NCBI GenBank assembly: GCA_002712945.1
Contig: PAVA01000080.1
Coordinates: 1 to 14,743 of the forward strand
Length of the DNA stretch: 14,743 nucleotides
Source: Citromicrobium sp.
GTDB lineage: Bacteria; Pseudomonadota; Alphaproteobacteria; Sphingomonadales; Sphingomonadaceae
Direction of reading: 5' to 3'
The notes under the pieces were generated by a model that worked only from the letters and a program-made list of their open reading frames with translations, was not told where the DNA came from and ran no database searches. How positions within the stretch are numbered: position 1 is the first letter of the stretch; every line of letters starts with the position of its first letter. The position numbers and the translations under genes were made by a program. Positions 5,964 through 12,941 of the stretch are shown piece after piece.

Positions 5964-6663
5964 CGCGCATGCGTCCCTGCACGAGGTGGGTGGCAGCCGC
6001 CGCGCCGATGATCGGCGCGAGGAAGTTGAGGCCGGGCACGACCAGCATCAGCGCGATAATGCCGCCCAGCGCAAAGCGCGTGCCCATGCCGAGCGGCGGC
6101 TTCTCCTTGCGGTCGTGCCGGTGGCGCAGCCATGCCATGTCGCGCAGCTCGCGCCCCAGCAGCCACGCGTTGACGACGGCGAACAGCGCGACCGTGCCGA
6201 TACCCGTCACCAGCAGGACCAGTGCCAGCGGGAGGATCAGCAGGTTGTAGAATATCACCCGGACCGCGCCCTTGAAGCTGATCCACATGCTTTCGCCGAA
6301 ACCGATCCGGCGCGCGCTCTCCAGCGCCTCGGGATAATATTGCGCCTCGACCACTTCGACCACATCGTCCGCGAAGAACTGGATCGCCGCGAGCGCGGTG
6401 ACGCGAAACAGCAGCCAGCCGCCGAAGATCACCGCGGCCAGCGTTCCGATCGCGCTGACCACCTCGGCGAAATCGGGTGGCAGGTCTTCGATCAGCGTGC
6501 CCAGCCCCCGGTCGATCAGCCACATCAGCCCGAAATAGACCGCCACACCCACCGCCACGAACAGCAGGATCGTCACCAGCAGCGATTTGAGCAGCAGCCA
6601 CAGGACGCGACGGTCCGCCAGTTGCGCGAAGGCGCGGGCGAAGGATGCGGGCAGCGAGGTCAT
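5956..6663 (-). CDS. EI24-domain (CysZ-like) inner-membrane protein, 235 aa
   Basis: An integral membrane protein with hydrophobic segments at about 22-48, 70-92, 135-167 (probably two passes) and 196-222. Family marks of the EI24/CysZ group are the NLLILPLALVLL run, the NAWLLGRELRDMAWLRH block (165-181) and the final VPGLNFLAPIIGAAAATHLV (209-228). CysZ imports sulfate in E. coli. Proteins of this domain in alphaproteobacteria are mostly uncharacterised, so sulfate transport is only a possibility. I chose ATG 6663 over the upstream in-frame start at 6717 because the extra residues are Arg/Cys-rich and unlike the family. The stop overlaps the start of the lipoprotein gene. The start diverges from the kinase gene, leaving 136 bases between them for both promoters. 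Confidence 0.85.
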   Translation of the reverse strand: MTSLPASFARAFAQLADRRVLWLLLKSLLVTILLFVAVGVAVYFGLMWLIDRGLGTLIEDLPPDFAEVVSAIGTLAAVIFGGWLLFRVTALAAIQFFADDVVEVVEAQYYPEALESARRIGFGESMWISFKGAVRVIFYNLLILPLALVLLVTGIGTVALFAVVNAWLLGRELRDMAWLRHRHDRKEKPPLGMGTRFALGGIIALMLVVPGLNFLAPIIGAAAATHLVQGRMRDA

Positions 6664-6799
6664 GGCGGGCAAGCTTTTCCGTTGGCAGGCCCGGCAAGTC
6701 AATCGCCTGCGGGGCATGACTGGCCTTGGCCCAGGCTCGCTTGGCCGCTAGGCCCCGCCGCAACCCCGAGCTTCCCGCAATACAGGATCACGTTTGCCC

Positions 6800-7819
6800 A
6801 TGTCCGAACCAAAGTCCGACACAAAGTTCGACGTCATCGCCATCGGCAACGCCATCGTCGACGTCATCGCCCCGGTGACCGATGCCTTCCTCGAAGCCGA
6901 GGAGCTGCCCAAGGGCACGATGCGGCTGATCGACGCGGAACGTTCGGTCGACCTGTACGAGAAGATGGGCCCGGCGCAGGAGATCTCCGGCGGGGCGGCG
7001 GCCAACACGCTGACCGGCGCGACCATGCTGGGGCTCAAGACCGCCTTCATAGGCCAGGTCGCGAACGATCAGCTGGGCGAGATCTATCGCCACGACCTTA
7101 CCTCGGTCGGTGTCAGCTTCGATACGCCCGCGCGCCCCTATGGCGACAAGGACAGCGAGCCGCCGACCGGGCGCTGCCTCGTGCTGGTCGCGCCCGATGG
7201 CGAGCGGACCATGAACACCTCGCTCGGCGCATCGCAGTTCCTGCCCGCCGAAGCGATCGACGACGATCTGATCCGCCAGAGCCGGGTGCTGTTCCTCGAA
7301 GGCTATCTGTGGGATCCCGAGGAGCCGCGTGCGGCAATGCGCCGGGCGATCGAGGTTGCGCGCGAGGCGGGCGTGAAGATCGCCTTCGCCACCTGCGCCG
7401 ATTTCTGCGTCCACATGCACGGCAAGGATTTCCGCAAGCTGATCGATGACGGGCTGATCGACATCCTGTTCGTGAACGAGGAAGAGGCGGGCATCCTCGA
7501 AGGCTCCGATCCCGATGCGGCGCTGGAGAGCCTCGCAAAAGACGTGCCGCTGGTGGTGATGACGCGCGGCGGCGACGGCGCAGTCGCGACGCGCGGGGAT
7601 GAGCGCGCGAGCGTGAAACCCGAGCCGGTGGCGCAGGTGAAAGACCTGACCGGCGCGGGCGACCTCTTCGCCGCCGGGTTCCTCTCGGGCTATTGCCGCG
7701 ATGCGTCGCTGGAAGAATGCCTTGTGCGCGGTGCCGTCGCTGCGGGCGAGGTCATCTCGCACTGGGGTGCCCGTCCCGAAGCCGACCTTAAGGCAATGGT
7801 GGCGAAGCGGTTGGGGTAG
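6800..7819 (+). CDS. PfkB-family carbohydrate kinase, adenosine kinase type
   Basis: A 339 aa ribokinase-fold enzyme that probably phosphorylates adenosine to AMP with ATP (purine salvage). Family marks in order: the first strand FDVIAIGNAIVDVI (10-23), the substrate-side SGGAAANT (63-70), the NEEEA metal/phosphate region (226-230) and the PfkB C-terminal signature DLTGAGDLFAAGF (282-294), with Asp288 as the catalytic base. The NAIVDV start and the overall length match proteins usually named adenosine kinase in this group, but sugar kinases of the family share these motifs, so the substrate is inferred. I start at ATG 6800; an in-frame TTG at 6794 is less likely. AGGA lies about 12 bases upstream, which is rather far. 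The stop is followed by the A/T-rich accessory patch. Confidence 0.88.
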   Translation: MSEPKSDTKFDVIAIGNAIVDVIAPVTDAFLEAEELPKGTMRLIDAERSVDLYEKMGPAQEISGGAAANTLTGATMLGLKTAFIGQVANDQLGEIYRHDLTSVGVSFDTPARPYGDKDSEPPTGRCLVLVAPDGERTMNTSLGASQFLPAEAIDDDLIRQSRVLFLEGYLWDPEEPRAAMRRAIEVAREAGVKIAFATCADFCVHMHGKDFRKLIDDGLIDILFVNEEEAGILEGSDPDAALESLAKDVPLVVMTRGGDGAVATRGDERASVKPEPVAQVKDLTGAGDLFAAGFLSGYCRDASLEECLVRGAVAAGEVISHWGARPEADLKAMVAKRLG

Positions 7820-7832
7820 AGGCTCGATCTGT

Positions 7833-7858
7833 GGCTTTGTCGAGGCGTTGACGAAGCC
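7833..7858. terminator. Weak hairpin after the kinase gene
   Basis: The arms GGCTTTGTC (7833-7841) and GACGAAGCC (7850-7858) pair over 9 bases with one G-T wobble around an 8-base loop. It sits 14 bases after the kinase stop and before the end of the convergent accessory gene, a fitting place for termination. No T-run follows on either strand, so an intrinsic terminator is uncertain. Confidence 0.3.
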
Positions 7859-7887
7859 AATTGCGACACAAAGTTACACTTCCGATG

Positions 7888-8547
7888 TCACGCGTCAAAC
7901 CAAGTTAATCCAGCAAAGACTGCACCAATAATCGCCGCAGAACCGATTAGGAAACCCCAGACGCCACCAGCTCGAATCTTGAAGGCATTCCACTTGGCTA
8001 TAGGCCGACATTCCATGAGCTTTTCGTACCGTTCCGCCAAATTTGGTAGGTCAGTTGCAGTGAGCGCCTCGTAGACGTCGTTTCGACTCCCGCGATTCCG
8101 GCGGGACTCGGCGATTTTCCGTCGAGCAACAGCAAACTCGGCATAGAACTCGCGAAACTCGGGATAAGCTGCGATGACAGCGTCGAATCCTAGCTTACGT
8201 GTCATGTTGTCTAAATCAATCGCAATTTTTGACATTGCAGCGTCGATTGCGTCGTGTTGTGCACGATAACAACAGAATCGAGCATCTTCGAAAAGCGCCT
8301 GTATCTTTTCTATATTTCCGCCGTGATGTGCGGCGTCCAGCGCGTCGATCATACGCCGTCCAGCGTACCGCAGCTCCGTAACGGCTGGGTGAGCGACCTC
8401 GTCACAAATCTGCTCGGCGCGTTTAATCGCGCTTTCTGCTTTGTTCCACTGCTTGCCGATATCACGGAGTATATCAGCAAACGGGAAAAGCTCAGCGGCT
8501 TGCTCTTTCTGCTCGACGGGCAAGGCGCCCTGCGGCTCGATCGCCAT
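7888..8547 (-). CDS. Hypothetical protein with C-terminal membrane anchor, 219 aa (distal part of a probably frameshifted gene)
   Basis: A mostly helical, charged protein with one hydrophobic segment at the very end (about 195-217, GVWGFLIGSAAIIGAVFAG), consistent with a tail anchor. Two adjacent cysteines occur near residue 92. I do not recognise the family. The first ATG of the frame is at 8547 but has no ribosome-binding sequence. The frame is open up to 8577, and the upstream codons (reading RNWSDFET) look like coding sequence, so this ATG is probably internal. The small ORF 8492-8704 supplies a plausible N-terminus in another frame. Base composition and codon use differ from the flanking genes (more A/T, more rare codons), suggesting acquisition by transfer. 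It is convergent with the kinase gene. Confidence 0.6.
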   Translation of the reverse strand: MAIEPQGALPVEQKEQAAELFPFADILRDIGKQWNKAESAIKRAEQICDEVAHPAVTELRYAGRRMIDALDAAHHGGNIEKIQALFEDARFCCYRAQHDAIDAAMSKIAIDLDNMTRKLGFDAVIAAYPEFREFYAEFAVARRKIAESRRNRGSRNDVYEALTATDLPNLAERYEKLMECRPIAKWNAFKIRAGGVWGFLIGSAAIIGAVFAGLTWFDA

Positions 8548-8704
8548 CGTTTCGAAGTCGCTCCAGTTTCTTGTCGGTCAAGTAACGCCGAAACTGAATC
8601 GACGTGTTTCCACGAGTGTAGCGCGCAACTACGCGAGCTGCTGACGTAGCGTCAGCGGCTTCATAGCCTCCAAAAAAGAGTTTATCAATTATTCTGCGCA
8701 GCAC
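8492..8704 (-). CDS. Short ORF, 70 aa; probable N-terminal part of the frameshifted accessory gene
   Basis: It starts at GTG 8704 with a good ribosome-binding sequence (AAAGGAC, 6 bases before the start), which argues that translation really begins here. The first 50 or so residues look like an ordinary protein N-terminus (MLRRIIDKLFFGGYEAADAT). The last part after codon 46 is rich in Arg and Ala, as expected when a high-GC frame is read out of register. The next frame (7888-8577) takes over around the AAA at 8567-8569. Removing one base there would give a single 271-residue protein. As an independent 70-residue protein it seems less likely. Confidence 0.45.
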   Translation of the reverse strand: MLRRIIDKLFFGGYEAADATSAARVVARYTRGNTSIQFRRYLTDKKLERLRNDGDRAAGRLARRAERASR

Positions 8705-8855
8705 GTTACTGTCCTTTCAAGCGGCGGGCCGCTATCAACGCGAACGCTGGAAGTCAACAAATTGTCGACTCGATCCGTGGTGAATCGCATGATTCGCAAT
8801 GTCAAGATTGTCTCTAAGATGATGTGGATAAACTATCGCAATTCAAGGGAAACCG
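8705..8855. other. Non-coding A/T-rich stretch between the accessory gene and the end of purD
   Basis: No convincing ORF lies here. It contains the ribosome-binding site of the accessory gene, the palindrome GAATC-GCAT-GATTC (8782-8795), a TTGACA on the minus strand (8800-8805) that could be a -35 element but lacks a clear -10 partner, and a DnaA-box match at 8823-8831. No terminator with a T-run is visible for purD. Confidence 0.5.
8823..8831 (-). promoter_or_regulatory. Perfect DnaA-box 9-mer
   Basis: The plus strand reads TGTGGATAA, the exact reverse complement of the consensus TTATCCACA. It lies in the non-coding A/T-rich stretch just after purD. Only a single copy is seen, and no cluster that would suggest an origin. 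A titration or regulatory site is possible; a chance match is also possible, since a given 9-mer has roughly a one in ten chance of occurring in a window of this size on either strand. Confidence 0.3.
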
Positions 8856-10133
8856 CTAGTCATTTCCCTCCCGCTCCACCTCACGCCAGCCGATATCGCG
8901 GCGGCAGAAGCCGTCGGGAAAGATAATCGCGTCGACCGCCTTGTAAGCAGCGGCCTGCGCCTCGGTGACGTTGCTCCCGAGCGCCGTCACGTTGAGCACT
9001 CGGCCACCATTGGCGATCAGCGCTCCGCCATCGGACTTGGTGCCCGCATGGAAGACCTTCGCGTCGTCCGCCTCCGCCCACGCCAGGTCGATCGCGCCGC
9101 CCTTCTTGGGCGTGCCCGGATAACCCTCGGCCGCCATTACCACGGTCAGCGCGGTCTCGTCCGAGAACCGCGCCGCCTCTGCATCGGCCAGCGTGCCGTT
9201 CGCGCAGGCGAGCAGCAGCGCGGCCAGATCGCCCTCGAACCGCATCATCAGCACCTGGCACTCCGGATCGCCGAAGCGGATGTTGTATTCGACCAGCTTG
9301 GGGCCGGCCTCGGTCAGCATCAGCCCGGCATAGAGCACGCCCGAATAGGGCATGCCCTCGGCGGCCAGCGTACGCACCGTGGGCTCCACGATTTCGCGCA
9401 TCGCGCGGTCGATCAGCTCGCCGGTCAGCACCGGGGCGGGGCTGTAAGCGCCCATGCCGCCCGTATTGGGCCCGGTATCGCCTTCGCCCACCCGCTTGTG
9501 ATCCTGCGCAGTGCCGAAGGGCAGGATCGTTTCGCCATCGGTCAGCGCGAAGAAGCTGGCCTCTTCGCCGCGCATGAATTCCTCGATCACGACTTCGGAG
9601 CCTGCCGAGCCGAACTTGCCGTCGAACATCTCGGACAGCGCGTTCTGCGCCTCCTCGCGCGTTTCGGCGATCACCACGCCCTTGCCGGCCGCAAGCCCGT
9701 CTGCCTTCAGCACGAAGGGCGCGTCGAAATGCTTGAGCGCGCCCCAGGCGGCCTCGAGCGAGGTCGCCCGCTCGTAGCGCGCCGTGGGAATGCCCGCGCG
9801 CTTGCACAGGTCTTTCGTGAAGCCCTTGCTTCCTTCCAGCTGCGCGGCGGCTTTCGACGGGCCGAACACCGCAATGCCCTCAGCCCGCAAGTCGTCCGCC
9901 AGCCCCGCGACCAGCGGCGCCTCGGGCCCGACCACCACCAGATCGATATTGTTTTCGTGACAAAAGGCGCTGACGGCCTTGTGGTCGGCCACGTCCAGCG
10001 CGACACTATCCGCGACCTCGGCGATGCCCGGATTGCCCGGCGCCGCGTAGAGCATGGAACAGGACGGGGAGTGGGCGAGCTTCCATGCCAGGGCATGTTC
10101 GCGGCCCCCCGAGCCGACCAGAAGGATGTTCAT
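8856..10133 (-). CDS. purD: PurD, phosphoribosylamine-glycine ligase (GAR synthetase)
   Basis: PurD catalyses the second step of de novo purine synthesis: phosphoribosylamine + glycine + ATP to GAR. At 425 aa it has the family length. Motifs include the N-terminal GSGGREHAL (7-15), VVVGPEAPL (67-75), the ATP-grasp segment [16 protein letters not shown] (141-156), [22 protein letters not shown] (211-232) and the metal-binding RFGDPECQ (286-293). Many homologues have RFGDPETQ there, so Thr is replaced by Cys. I start at ATG 10133 because the protein then begins [14 protein letters not shown] exactly as in the family; the longer frame to 10253 is the antisense of xseA. The start codon overlaps the xseA start codon on the other strand, with GGGAAG as a possible ribosome-binding sequence 6 bases away. 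Confidence 0.97.
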   Translation of the reverse strand: MNILLVGSGGREHALAWKLAHSPSCSMLYAAPGNPGIAEVADSVALDVADHKAVSAFCHENNIDLVVVGPEAPLVAGLADDLRAEGIAVFGPSKAAAQLEGSKGFTKDLCKRAGIPTARYERATSLEAAWGALKHFDAPFVLKADGLAAGKGVVIAETREEAQNALSEMFDGKFGSAGSEVVIEEFMRGEEASFFALTDGETILPFGTAQDHKRVGEGDTGPNTGGMGAYSPAPVLTGELIDRAMREIVEPTVRTLAAEGMPYSGVLYAGLMLTEAGPKLVEYNIRFGDPECQVLMMRFEGDLAALLLACANGTLADAEAARFSDETALTVVMAAEGYPGTPKKGGAIDLAWAEADDAKVFHAGTKSDGGALIANGGRVLNVTALGSNVTEAQAAAYKAVDAIIFPDGFCRRDIGWREVEREGND

Positions 10134-11619
10134 GAGCGCTTCCCATTCCGATGATCTTGGCAACGACGATGCCGACCGCTCGCTGCTAGCGAACAGCAGG
10201 CCGGGCGACAATTCCGAGCCGCTGAGCGTTACCGATCTCTCGCGCAGCCTCAAGCGCGTGGTGGAAGACCGCTTCGGCTTCGTGCGGCTGCGCGGCGAAC
10301 TCTCCGGCGTGAAGCGCGCCGCCTCGGGCCATCTCTATTGCAGCCTGAAGGATGAAAAATCGGTGATCGACGGGGTGATGTGGAAATCCGCCACCCCGCG
10401 CCTCGCCTTCCTGCCCGAAGACGGGCTGGACGTGATCGCGAGCGGCAAGATCACCACCTATGCCGGGCGCAGCAAGTACCAGATCGTGATCGAGCGAATG
10501 GAGTTGGCGGGCGAGGGTGCGCTGCTCGCGCTGCTGGAGAAGACCCGCGCGCGGCTGGAGGCGGAAGGGCTGTTCGCGCAGACGCGCAAGAAGCCGCTGC
10601 CCTTCCTGCCGCAGGTGATCGGGGTGGTCACCTCGCCCACGGGCGCGGTGATTCGCGACATTCTCCACCGCCTGTCGGACCGTTTCCCCAGCCGCGTGAT
10701 CGTGTGGCCGGTGCTGGTGCAGGGCGAGGGCGCGAAGGCGCAGGTGGCGGAGGCTGTGCGCGGTTTCAACGCGCTCGAGCGCGCTGGTGCGGTGCCCCGT
10801 CCCGACCTGCTGATCGTCGCGCGCGGGGGCGGCTCGATCGAGGATCTGTGGGCCTTCAACGAGGAGGTCGTGGTCCGCGCGATCGCCGAGTCCGACATTC
10901 CGGTGATTTCGGCGGTCGGACACGAGACCGACACGACGCTCGCCGATTTCGCCGCCGATCACCGCGCGCCGACGCCCACGGCCGCGGCCGAACGTGCGGT
11001 GCCGGTGCGCTCCGAGCTGGCGGCCGCGCTCTCGGACCTCGGCGCGCGGCAGATGCGCTGCGCCTCGCGGCCCGTGGCTCTCGGGCGAGAACGGCTGGAG
11101 GCCTGCGAGCAGCGCTTGCCGAAGCGCGATGCGCTGTTGCAGCCCGCGATGCAGGCGCTCGACGACGCGACCGAGCGCCACCGCCGCGCGCTGGTCGACC
11201 GGGTGGGCATCGGGCGCGCCGCGCTCGATCAGGTGGCCGCGCGGCTCGCGCCCTCGACGCTCCAATGGCGGGTGAGGCAGGCGCGCGAGCGCCTCGATAC
11301 CACACGGCTTGCCCCGGCCATGCTCACCTCCCGGCTGGAGCGCGCGGGGGAGCGGCTGGGGGCGGGTGTCACCATGCTCCGCTCGCTCGACCCCAGAGCG
11401 CCGCTCAAGCGCGGTTATGCGCTGGTCTTCGGCCCCGATGGCGATCTGGTCCGCAGCGCGGATGGCGCGCGCAAGGCGGGGAGCCTCAGCCTCGAATTCG
11501 CCGACGGACGGGTCGCGGCGACCACCGGGGATGCCCCGCCTCCGCCGCCCGCACCACGCAAGCCCGCGCGCAGATCCCCACCTCCGCCGAGCCCGAAGCA
11601 GGACGATCTGTTCGGTTGA
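10132..11619 (+). CDS. xseA: XseA, exodeoxyribonuclease VII large subunit
   Basis: Exonuclease VII degrades single-stranded DNA in repair and recombination; XseA is the catalytic large subunit and needs several XseB subunits, not seen in this window. Residues 32-125 form the N-terminal OB-fold ([15 protein letters not shown]... to [10 protein letters not shown]). The catalytic domain follows, with [14 protein letters not shown] (164-177), [15 protein letters not shown] (231-245) and [20 protein letters not shown] (262-281), hallmark XseA motifs. Residues 300-410 are the helical coiled region, and PLKRGYALV (424-432) opens the small C-terminal domain. An extra Pro/Arg-rich tail (466-490) ends DDLFG. 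Total 495 aa. ATG 10132 has GAAGGA 5 bases upstream; ATG 10126 is a less likely alternative, and starts further upstream lie in purD antisense sequence. Confidence 0.96.
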   Translation: MSASHSDDLGNDDADRSLLANSRPGDNSEPLSVTDLSRSLKRVVEDRFGFVRLRGELSGVKRAASGHLYCSLKDEKSVIDGVMWKSATPRLAFLPEDGLDVIASGKITTYAGRSKYQIVIERMELAGEGALLALLEKTRARLEAEGLFAQTRKKPLPFLPQVIGVVTSPTGAVIRDILHRLSDRFPSRVIVWPVLVQGEGAKAQVAEAVRGFNALERAGAVPRPDLLIVARGGGSIEDLWAFNEEVVVRAIAESDIPVISAVGHETDTTLADFAADHRAPTPTAAAERAVPVRSELAAALSDLGARQMRCASRPVALGRERLEACEQRLPKRDALLQPAMQALDDATERHRRALVDRVGIGRAALDQVAARLAPSTLQWRVRQARERLDTTRLAPAMLTSRLERAGERLGAGVTMLRSLDPRAPLKRGYALVFGPDGDLVRSADGARKAGSLSLEFADGRVAATTGDAPPPPPAPRKPARRSPPPPSPKQDDLFG

Positions 11620-11644
11620 GGGTGGTTCGCGGCCAAGCCCTTGC

Positions 11645-11650
11645 TATATC
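11645..11650 (+). promoter_or_regulatory. Possible -10 element directly before the DUF2093 gene
   Basis: TATATC at 11645-11650 ends only 6 bases before ATG 11657, so a transcript starting at the usual distance would begin at or next to the start codon and be leaderless. No convincing -35 hexamer is seen 17 bases upstream, and no ribosome-binding sequence precedes the ATG, which fits a leaderless start. Low confidence. Confidence 0.3.
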
Positions 11651-11656
11651 GGGCGC

Positions 11657-11860
11657 ATGCTTACCACTTCCAGCGATCAGCCTGCCAAGCTTCACTTCGG
11701 CCCCAATGCCTTCCGCGTGATCCGCACCGGGCGCTTCGTTCCCTGCGCGGTGACGGGCGAACCGATTCCGCTCGAAGCCCTGCGCTACTGGAGCGTCGAA
11801 CACCAGGAAGCCTATGCCAGCTGCGAGATCGCGACCCGTCGCCTGACCGGGCAGGGGTGA
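11657..11860 (+). CDS. DUF2093 family small protein, 67 aa
   Basis: A compact soluble protein of the size and pattern I associate with DUF2093, a small family found mainly in alphaproteobacteria: a GPNAFRVIRTGRFVPCAVTG core (15-34), then PLEALRYWSVEHQEAYAS (38-55). It has cysteines at about 30 and 56, and the function is unknown. The ATG is 37 bases after xseA, without a clear ribosome-binding sequence. The stop TGA overlaps the GTG start of the M23 peptidase-like gene (GTGA), implying coupling. Family recognition is from memory of the sequence pattern. Confidence 0.8.
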   Translation: MLTTSSDQPAKLHFGPNAFRVIRTGRFVPCAVTGEPIPLEALRYWSVEHQEAYASCEIATRRLTGQG

Positions 11861-12810
11861 GCTTCCCGCTCCCGAAGGCCGTCGCCGCATCGCTGGCGAT
11901 CCTGCTCGTCACCGGCAGCTGCTCGACCGGCAGCGCAGTGGATGCGGGGCCGCGCGAGGTGGTCCAGCCGATCGCCGACAAGGCTGCGCCCACACCTGCG
12001 CCCTCGGCCACGCCAACGCCGAGCCCGTCTCCGAGCACCGCGCCCGCCCGCACCACCTTCGTCTATGATGGCGCGCTGGAACAGGGCGGCTGGATCCGTG
12101 GCAAGGTTCCGAGCAATACGCGGCAAGCCCGGCTGGGCGATCAGCCGCTCACCTTTGCCGAGGACGGCAGCTTCTTCGCTGCATTCGACCGCGATCAGGG
12201 GCCGAGTATCGAGCTGATCGCGACGCTCGACAACGGCCGGACGATCTCCAGCCCGCTGACCATCGCGCCGCGCGACTGGCAGCTCGAACACATCAATGCG
12301 CCCTATCGCGCGGGCCGCAGCAGCGCCGAGTTTCAGCGGCTGCGCGAGGGCGAACTGGCGCAGATCGTCGCAGCGCGCGCGAAGGAGACCGGGGCGCAAG
12401 GCTGGCGGCAGGATTTCGTCTGGCCGGTCACGGGGCGCATTTCGGGCCGGTTCGGCGCGCAGCGGGTCTATCAGGGCAAGCCCGGCCCCTATCACTCGGG
12501 GCTCGATATCGCGCCGGGTGCCGGGGTGCCCTATGTCGCGCCCGCCGATGGCGTGGTGACGCTGGTGGCGACCGATCCCTTCACGCTGGAAGGCAAGTTG
12601 CTGATGATCGATCACGGGATGGGGCTGAACAGCGCGTTCCTCCATTCCGCCACCATCGTGGTGCGCGAAGGCCAGAAGGTGCGGCAGGGCCAGTTCCTGG
12701 GGACCATCGGTGCGACCGGTCGCACGACGGGCCCGCACCTGCACTGGAGCCTCAAGTGGCGCGATTCGCGGCTCGACCCGCTGCTGTTCCTCGGGCCGAT
12801 GCCCGACTGA
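11857..12810 (+). CDS. M23-family (LytM/lysostaphin-like) metallopeptidase, probable lipoprotein, 317 aa
   Basis: Probably a cell-envelope protein cutting peptidoglycan cross-links or regulating enzymes that do. Residues 1-21 are a signal sequence followed by Cys22 in LLVTGSC, a lipobox-like site with an imperfect -3 residue. A Pro/Thr/Ser/Ala linker follows (about 44-64), then a beta-rich domain (66-140), a connecting helix (150-180) and the M23 domain (186-317). Zinc ligands are visible: His213 and Asp217 in YHSGLDIAPG, and His296 in GPHLHW (294 is the other His). His263 in the LNSAFLHSATI strand matches the usual structural/catalytic histidine. The metal site looks complete, so activity is likely. 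The start GTG 11857 overlaps the DUF2093 stop; the longer open frame upstream has no support. Confidence 0.88.
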   Translation: MSFPLPKAVAASLAILLVTGSCSTGSAVDAGPREVVQPIADKAAPTPAPSATPTPSPSPSTAPARTTFVYDGALEQGGWIRGKVPSNTRQARLGDQPLTFAEDGSFFAAFDRDQGPSIELIATLDNGRTISSPLTIAPRDWQLEHINAPYRAGRSSAEFQRLREGELAQIVAARAKETGAQGWRQDFVWPVTGRISGRFGAQRVYQGKPGPYHSGLDIAPGAGVPYVAPADGVVTLVATDPFTLEGKLLMIDHGMGLNSAFLHSATIVVREGQKVRQGQFLGTIGATGRTTGPHLHWSLKWRDSRLDPLLFLGPMPD

Positions 12811-12825
12811 TTCGGTGGGAATGCG

Positions 12826-12869
12826 GGGCGAGGGCCGATGCCGATTCGGCTGGCGACACGCCCTCACCC
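12826..12869 (+). terminator. Imperfect stem-loop after the M23 gene
   Basis: The arms GGGCGAGGGC (12826-12835) and GCCCTCACCC (12860-12869) pair over 10 bases with one mismatch. The loop itself contains the palindrome GCCGA-T-TCGGC (12840-12850). It lies 15 bases after the peptidase stop. No T-run follows, so it may protect the 3' end or assist Rho rather than end transcription on its own. Confidence 0.3.
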
Positions 12870-12878
12870 ACCTCGCGC

Positions 12879-12896
12879 CCTGACACACCTGACACA
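12879..12896. repeat. Tandem CCTGACACA repeat, two copies
   Basis: Two exact adjacent copies of CCTGACACA are followed at once by GTGTCC, which is complementary to part of the repeat, making GACAC-A-GTGTC. This could be an operator-like or repeat-element signature. Only this one occurrence is seen in the window. Confidence 0.4.
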
Positions 12897-12923
12897 GTGT
12901 CCAGGGGCTGAAAATCTCGGTGC

Positions 12924-12941
12924 CCGAATGGCGGGATTCGG
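12924..12941. repeat. Inverted repeat CCGAAT-N6-ATTCGG
   Basis: A perfect 6-base stem with a GGCGGG loop. The motif GATTCGGnnGG occurs three times in this intergenic region (near 12808, 12843 and 12935), which suggests related elements rather than random sequence. Confidence 0.35.

Noticed and set aside
5662..7449. A 595-codon plus-strand frame across the lipoprotein and EI24 genes and into the kinase
   Set aside because: It runs antisense to two genes with clear signal and membrane segments, then out of frame through a PfkB kinase; the composition is typical of antisense artefacts (Gln, Arg, His).
8254..8649. A 131-codon plus-strand frame antisense to the accessory gene
   Set aside because: No ribosome-binding sequence; the opposite strand has a strong one at GTG 8704 and a credible tail anchor.
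8823..8831. Replication origin suggested by the DnaA box
   Set aside because: Only one box is seen, without a cluster, an unwinding element or neighbouring origin genes.
9048..10154. A 368-codon plus-strand frame antisense to purD
   Set aside because: purD is certain on the minus strand and this frame has no recognisable motif.
10186..11265. A 359-codon minus-strand frame antisense to xseA
   Set aside because: xseA is certain on the plus strand; the antisense product is His/Arg-rich and featureless.
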